Below are positions 31,441 to 34,475 of a stretch of DNA of 34,475 nucleotides, in pieces; positions within the stretch are counted from its first letter, which is position 1; each line of letters begins with the position of its first letter. The DNA is from a bacterium. Its GTDB lineage: Bacteria > Bacillota > Clostridia > Lachnospirales > Lachnospiraceae. Below the pieces are notes generated by a model. It searched no databases and was not told where the DNA came from. It saw only the letters and a program-made list of their open reading frames with translations. A program made the position numbers and the translations under genes. The stretch lies in contig JAMPGX010000026.1 of assembly GCA_023663725.1 (NCBI GenBank), forward strand, positions 1 to 34,475, given 5' to 3'.

Positions 31441-32134
31441 GTTTTTCCATTTTGTATCCAATGCCCCACACCACCTTTATATATTCTGGCTCTTTTGGAT
31501 TCAGCTCCATCTTTTCGCGAATGCGCCGGATATGCACCATGACGGTGTTTTCCGACGCGTAGGCGTCCTCGTTCCACACGCGGCGGTAGATTTCCTCCGC
31601 GGGGAATACCCGCCCGGGGTTACGCATGAACAGGTCGATGATCCTGGTCTCCGTAGCGGTCAGCTTCACTGGTTCCCCGTCCGCGTAAAGGGTCTTTTCG
31701 TCCGTGCGGTAGGTAAGGCGGCCGTTTCGGATCTCGTCGGTGTTGTTTCCCGCATGGATATCCCCCAGCAGCGTATAGCGGCGGAGCTGGCTCTTCACCC
31801 GGGCTGCCAGCTCCTGGGGATTGTAGGGCTTGGAGACATAGTCGTCCGCCCCCATGGAAAGTCCCAGCACCTTGTCGGTATCCTCGCTCTTGGCGGAGAG
31901 GACGATGATGGGAATGTTCTGTCTCTCCCGGATGCGCAGGATTGCTGACAGGCCGTCCAGCCTTGGCATCATCACATCGATCAGCACCAGCTTCACCGGA
32001 CGGGTGGAGAGGATGTCCAGCGCCTGCAGTCCGTCATAGGCCTTTAACACCTCATATCCCTCCCCTTCCAGCAGGATAGCGATGGCTTTAACAATCTCCC
32101 TGTCGTCGTCCACGACCAGTACGCAGTCACTCAT
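31424..32134 (-). CDS. OmpR/VanR-family response regulator
   Basis: The 236-residue protein has a receiver (1-115) with Asp9/Asp10, phospho-acceptor Asp53 ('LVLIDVMMPRLDG'), Ser80 region 'VLSAKSE' and Lys102 in 'VSKPYNP'. A winged-helix OmpR DNA-binding domain follows ('LTATETRIIDLFMRNPGRVFPAEEIYRRVWNEDAYASENTVMVHIRRIREKMELN'). Regulators of this class bind head-to-tail direct repeats about 11 bp apart; such repeats lie upstream (32223-32240). A good AAGGAAG-N4-ATG site supports the start. The pair's target is unknown; adjacent genes do not include van-type resistance functions. Confidence 0.95.
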   Translation of the reverse strand: MSDCVLVVDDDREIVKAIAILLEGEGYEVLKAYDGLQALDILSTRPVKLVLIDVMMPRLDGLSAILRIRERQNIPIIVLSAKSEDTDKVLGLSMGADDYVSKPYNPQELAARVKSQLRRYTLLGDIHAGNNTDEIRNGRLTYRTDEKTLYADGEPVKLTATETRIIDLFMRNPGRVFPAEEIYRRVWNEDAYASENTVMVHIRRIREKMELNPKEPEYIKVVWGIGYKMEKHEKNS

Positions 32135-32178
32135 GTTACTTCCTTTCCGCTAAAAAGCTTGCCAAATCTCTTGAGCTG

Positions 32179-32240
32179 ATAATAGCATAATCCGTATTTT
32201 TTACAAATTCCGCAGGATATTTCTTACAAATCTCTTACAA
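32179..32240 (-). promoter_or_regulatory. Promoter of the VanR/kinase operon with tandem repeats
   Basis: On the minus strand TTGTAA (32206-32201) and TATTAT (32184-32179) are 16 bp apart. Upstream, CTTACAA on the plus strand occurs at 32223-32229 and 32234-32240, 11 bp apart, which matches the spacing of OmpR-family direct repeats. This suggests autoregulation. Confidence 0.55.
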
Positions 32241-32345
32241 TATCCCTCTCAGTATACCTCTTTTGTGGGATGAGGGCAATGAGAATATGAAAATGAAAAA
32301 AGCCCAAAATGCTTGAATATAATAATATACGACGTTTAAAAACTA

Positions 32346-32374
32346 TTGACAGGTACAATATGGTAAGATATAAT
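32346..32374 (+). promoter_or_regulatory. Consensus sigma-A promoter
   Basis: TTGACA (32346-32351), exactly 17 bp and TATAAT (32369-32374) match the full consensus. It lies about 178 bp before the next start codon, leaving a long leader of about 170 bases. Confidence 0.85.
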
Positions 32375-32380
32375 ATAAAA

Positions 32381-32551
32381 TATAGAAAAAACGTAATATA
32401 TAGGAAACCATAATGCAGAAATGCCATGAACATAGGATGCAATAAGGCTAAGAGCTTGCCAATAGGTCGCTTGCCTTACGGTATAAATGAGCAGATATTG
32501 TTGTGTACACTCAATATAAATCTAAAATTTATTACAGAAGGAGGTGAGATC
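32381..32551 (+). other. Long 5' leader of the small secreted protein gene
   Basis: The predicted transcript begins near 32381. The leader contains an imperfect stem (AAGGCTAAG near 32445 with CTTGCCTT near 32471). No known riboswitch core was recognised. It ends with a strong GGAGG site. The gap upstream of the promoter (32241-32345) is AT-rich and holds nothing identifiable. Confidence 0.4.
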
Positions 32552-32812
32552 ATGAAAAAGAGAATAGCGATACTTGGCCTGGCTGGAGCGCTGCTCTGCT
32601 CTGGAATCAGTGCTTTTGCCGCAGCAGGTCAGTGTGGGCATCCGGCGGTTACGCTGTATTATGGGGAAGAGACTGTATATCCATCTTGTCCGGATGGAAA
32701 TGGTAACTGCAAATATTCAGAAGTTCAGTTGGTTGAATACGCGACATGTCATAATTGCTTCGTTACGTTCGCCACGGGGAAGAGATGGACTCTGAGCCAT
32801 AAGCATGAGTAA
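32552..32812 (+). CDS. Small secreted Cys-containing protein, 86 residues
   Basis: ATG 32552 follows GAAGGAGGTGAGATC. A signal peptide ends near 'ISAFAAAG', so the product is exported. The mature part (about 60 residues) has six cysteines and several histidines ('QCGHPAVT', 'SCPDGNGNCKYSE', 'YATCHNCFVTF', 'LSHKHE'), which may bind metal or form disulfides. No family recognised. A longer frame from 32426 runs through the leader and is unlikely. The near-consensus promoter implies high expression. Confidence 0.75.
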   Translation: MKKRIAILGLAGALLCSGISAFAAAGQCGHPAVTLYYGEETVYPSCPDGNGNCKYSEVQLVEYATCHNCFVTFATGKRWTLSHKHE

Positions 32813-32928
32813 AAAAGATTAGCAAAGCTGTATACAGCACAGGGGAGCGTCTTCACCGATACAAAGGTGGCAGGCATTCCCTTATGCTCATTACCATGAA
32901 TTGTATCAGGGGAGGAGGAAATACCTTT

Positions 32929-34475
32929 ATGAGAGGCTGGCGGGAAATTCTAAAGTTGTTGCCTGCGCTGCTCTGCATCCTGTTTTGTCTGACAGGCTGC
33001 GGTGATGCCGAGAGCGCCGGGGACCAGACTGCGAACTCAGTTCCGGTCTCCGGAGGCGGGGAGGCGGAGGAAGGCGCAGATTGTTCCGACTTTGACTGGA
33101 GAACCTCCGAGTGGAAGAGAACCTCGTCAAGAGGGAAGGGGGAAGCTCTCTATATAGGGGAATATACCGAGGGGCTGGAACCCGGAACGGAGATTGTCTG
33201 TGACAATAGATATTTTCCGAAAAGCGTTTATCAGTTTCTTGTCTGTGGAATGGATTTATATACAATGAACAGCGGAGAAATCTGCGGCCTCTATCTGTAT
33301 CGCTATGATGTGGAGACGGGAGAATCCGCCTATGTGGAGGTGGATACAGACAGCCTGCTTGCGGGAGAGAGCGAAGTCGCGATCGGATCGTTCGATATAC
33401 GCAGCGAGGAGGAGTATGTCTTCCTGCGGGCGGAGTACGAGGAGGGACATAATTTTGGAACAGGAATAATAGAAGATGATGAGGTGTGCGGCCTGACCGC
33501 TGTGCATGTGGATGCGGAGGGCAACCTGATCAAGACCGTGGACCTGTACCCGGGAGTGACAGAGAGCGATTACCTGACAGACTTGGGATGGGGGCATGGG
33601 CAGCAATTGTATGTGGACAGTCAGGGGAACTACTATTATTACGCCCGTTATGATGGGGGAAGGTTCAGAAAGATGGTGATGCTGGATCCTGAGGGACACG
33701 TGCTCTGTGTCGCGAACCCCTACCCCGACGGGCTGGAGGAGACAGAGGAGTGGGAGTATAATAATATCCAATATATCATGAAAGATCCGGACGGATACCC
33801 GGTGTTCTATCTGTCGCGCCCCAACCGTTCAGAGACCGTGCTGTTTACGTTTGACCGGCAGAGCAACGGGATCAGACAGACCGTGTTGCCCTACCTGGGA
33901 TACTCTCTGAGCTATACCTGTATGGCTGAGGACGGGATGTGTTACTTTGTGTCCGACCGTGACGGAATCCTCTACAGGTGGAATCTCTGCACGGGAAGCA
34001 TCTTTGAGCTGATGAATGTCGCGGCGGCGAATATCGCGACAAGCTGGCTGCGGCTGCTCACAGATTCTACCGGCAGACTGCACATATATGAGATAGAGGA
34101 CGATGACTGCTTCTCCCTCTATACGCTGACGGAGGAGGAGCCGTCCACGGAGGGTAACATGAGAGTAGTCAGTCTGACCTCAGACTGTATTCACCTGCAG
34201 GCAGCGGCGGCCGACTATACCAGAAAACACAGGGAGCATGGCATCACTGTGGAATACAATACCGAGGACCCGCAGGCTTACCGGGACCGTCTGATGCTGG
34301 AGCTGACGGCGGGAAAAGGGCCGGAGGTCCTGTATGTCTCCCGCGCGGACATGGAGAGGCTGTATGAGAAGGGACTGCTGGAGGATATGACGGAGGTGCT
34401 GTCGCCGGAGACCGTGGAGAGGATATTCCCGGGGGTTCTGGAGTGCGGCAGGATCGACGGCAGACAGATCGGCTT
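32929..34475 (+). CDS. Lipoprotein with propeller-like domain and solute-binding domain (3' cut by window)
   Basis: The frame is open to the window end (515 full codons). A signal ending LTGC (Cys24) marks a lipoprotein. Residues about 60-400 consist of repeated strand blocks ('LYVDSQGNYYYYARYDG', 'MCYFVSDRDGILYRWN'), like a beta-propeller. From residue 411 ('RVVSLTSDCIHLQAAAADYTRKHREHGITVEYN') it becomes an extracellular solute-binding fold ('LMLELTAGKGPEVLYVSRADMERLYEKGLLEDM'). This two-part layout occurs in Lachnospiraceae lipoproteins near two-component systems; its ligand is unknown. ATG 32929 follows GGAGGAGG-N10. Confidence 0.85.
   Translation, partial: MRGWREILKLLPALLCILFCLTGCGDAESAGDQTANSVPVSGGGEAEEGADCSDFDWRTSEWKRTSSRGKGEALYIGEYTEGLEPGTEIVCDNRYFPKSVYQFLVCGMDLYTMNSGEICGLYLYRYDVETGESAYVEVDTDSLLAGESEVAIGSFDIRSEEEYVFLRAEYEEGHNFGTGIIEDDEVCGLTAVHVDAEGNLIKTVDLYPGVTESDYLTDLGWGHGQQLYVDSQGNYYYYARYDGGRFRKMVMLDPEGHVLCVANPYPDGLEETEEWEYNNIQYIMKDPDGYPVFYLSRPNRSETVLFTFDRQSNGIRQTVLPYLGYSLSYTCMAEDGMCYFVSDRDGILYRWNLCTGSIFELMNVAAANIATSWLRLLTDSTGRLHIYEIEDDDCFSLYTLTEEEPSTEGNMRVVSLTSDCIHLQAAAADYTRKHREHGITVEYNTEDPQAYRDRLMLELTAGKGPEVLYVSRADMERLYEKGLLEDMTEVLSPETVERIFPGVLECGRIDGRQIG

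Noticed and set aside
31424-32134. Vancomycin-resistance regulator vanR
   Set aside because: The family resembles VanR/OmpR, but no vanHAX-type genes are in the window, so a resistance role is unsupported.
32224-32442. 72-codon minus-strand hydrophobic frame
   Set aside because: It lies opposite a consensus promoter in AT-rich sequence; the Phe/Ile/Leu/Tyr-rich product is what random AT-rich DNA encodes.
32381-32551. Riboswitch (cyclic-di-GMP or cobalamin type) in the leader
   Set aside because: The conserved cores of these classes were not found; only an imperfect stem is visible.

Overview
The window looks like a chromosomal segment from a gut-type Clostridia, most likely a Lachnospiraceae. 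This is judged from gene content only: BlaI/M56 pairs without a penicillin sensor, a YesM/YesN-type two-component pair beside a carbohydrate ABC transporter that lacks its own ATPase, double-FtsX exporters, strong GGAGG ribosome sites, sigma-A promoters and moderate GC. No rRNA, tRNA, CRISPR array, IS transposase or phage gene was seen.

Layout. 1-2587: end of an ABC ATPase plus its FtsX permease. 2591-3656 (minus): a flavodoxin-like oxidoreductase and an O6-alkylguanine-DNA alkyltransferase, with a clear promoter. 3886-6376: a structured leader element, a ClbS/DfsB-like protein, a WYL regulator and an SPL-type radical SAM protein. 6482-8812: a prenyltransferase-fold protein, then scar-like sequence (a 5'-truncated pyrE, a 104-bp palindromic element, a hypothetical gene and a Uma2 remnant). 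8862-12193: a DMT transporter with a His-rich tail, an MFS transporter and a divergent AraC regulator.

12204-19011 is a signalling block: two successive BlaI-like repressor/M56 metallopeptidase pairs, a LytTR-only regulator, and an unusual XRE-receiver fusion whose linker resembles the CheY-binding peptide of FliM. The first blaI promoter carries two matched dyads exactly 20 bp apart. Between the second blaI and its M56 partner lie two 137-bp tandem repeats and the start of a third. The hairpin plus Shine-Dalgarno end of that repeat recurs at 19160, directly before another gene start.

19191-22035: a small charged protein, a histidine phosphatase, a ZIP metal transporter and an overlapping AAA ATPase. 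22377-28926: a lipoprotein, then a sugar ABC system (binding protein and two permeases) and a YesM/YesN-like pair that probably controls it. 28990-32134 (minus): a VanR/OmpR-type regulator and a large polytopic histidine kinase. 32346-34475: a consensus promoter with a long leader, a small secreted Cys-containing protein, and a truncated lipoprotein in which a propeller-like domain precedes a solute-binding domain.

The strongest candidates for something new are the 137-bp hairpin/Shine-Dalgarno cassettes, including their resemblance to the element at 3886-3994, and the XRE-(FliM-like peptide)-CheY fusion protein.
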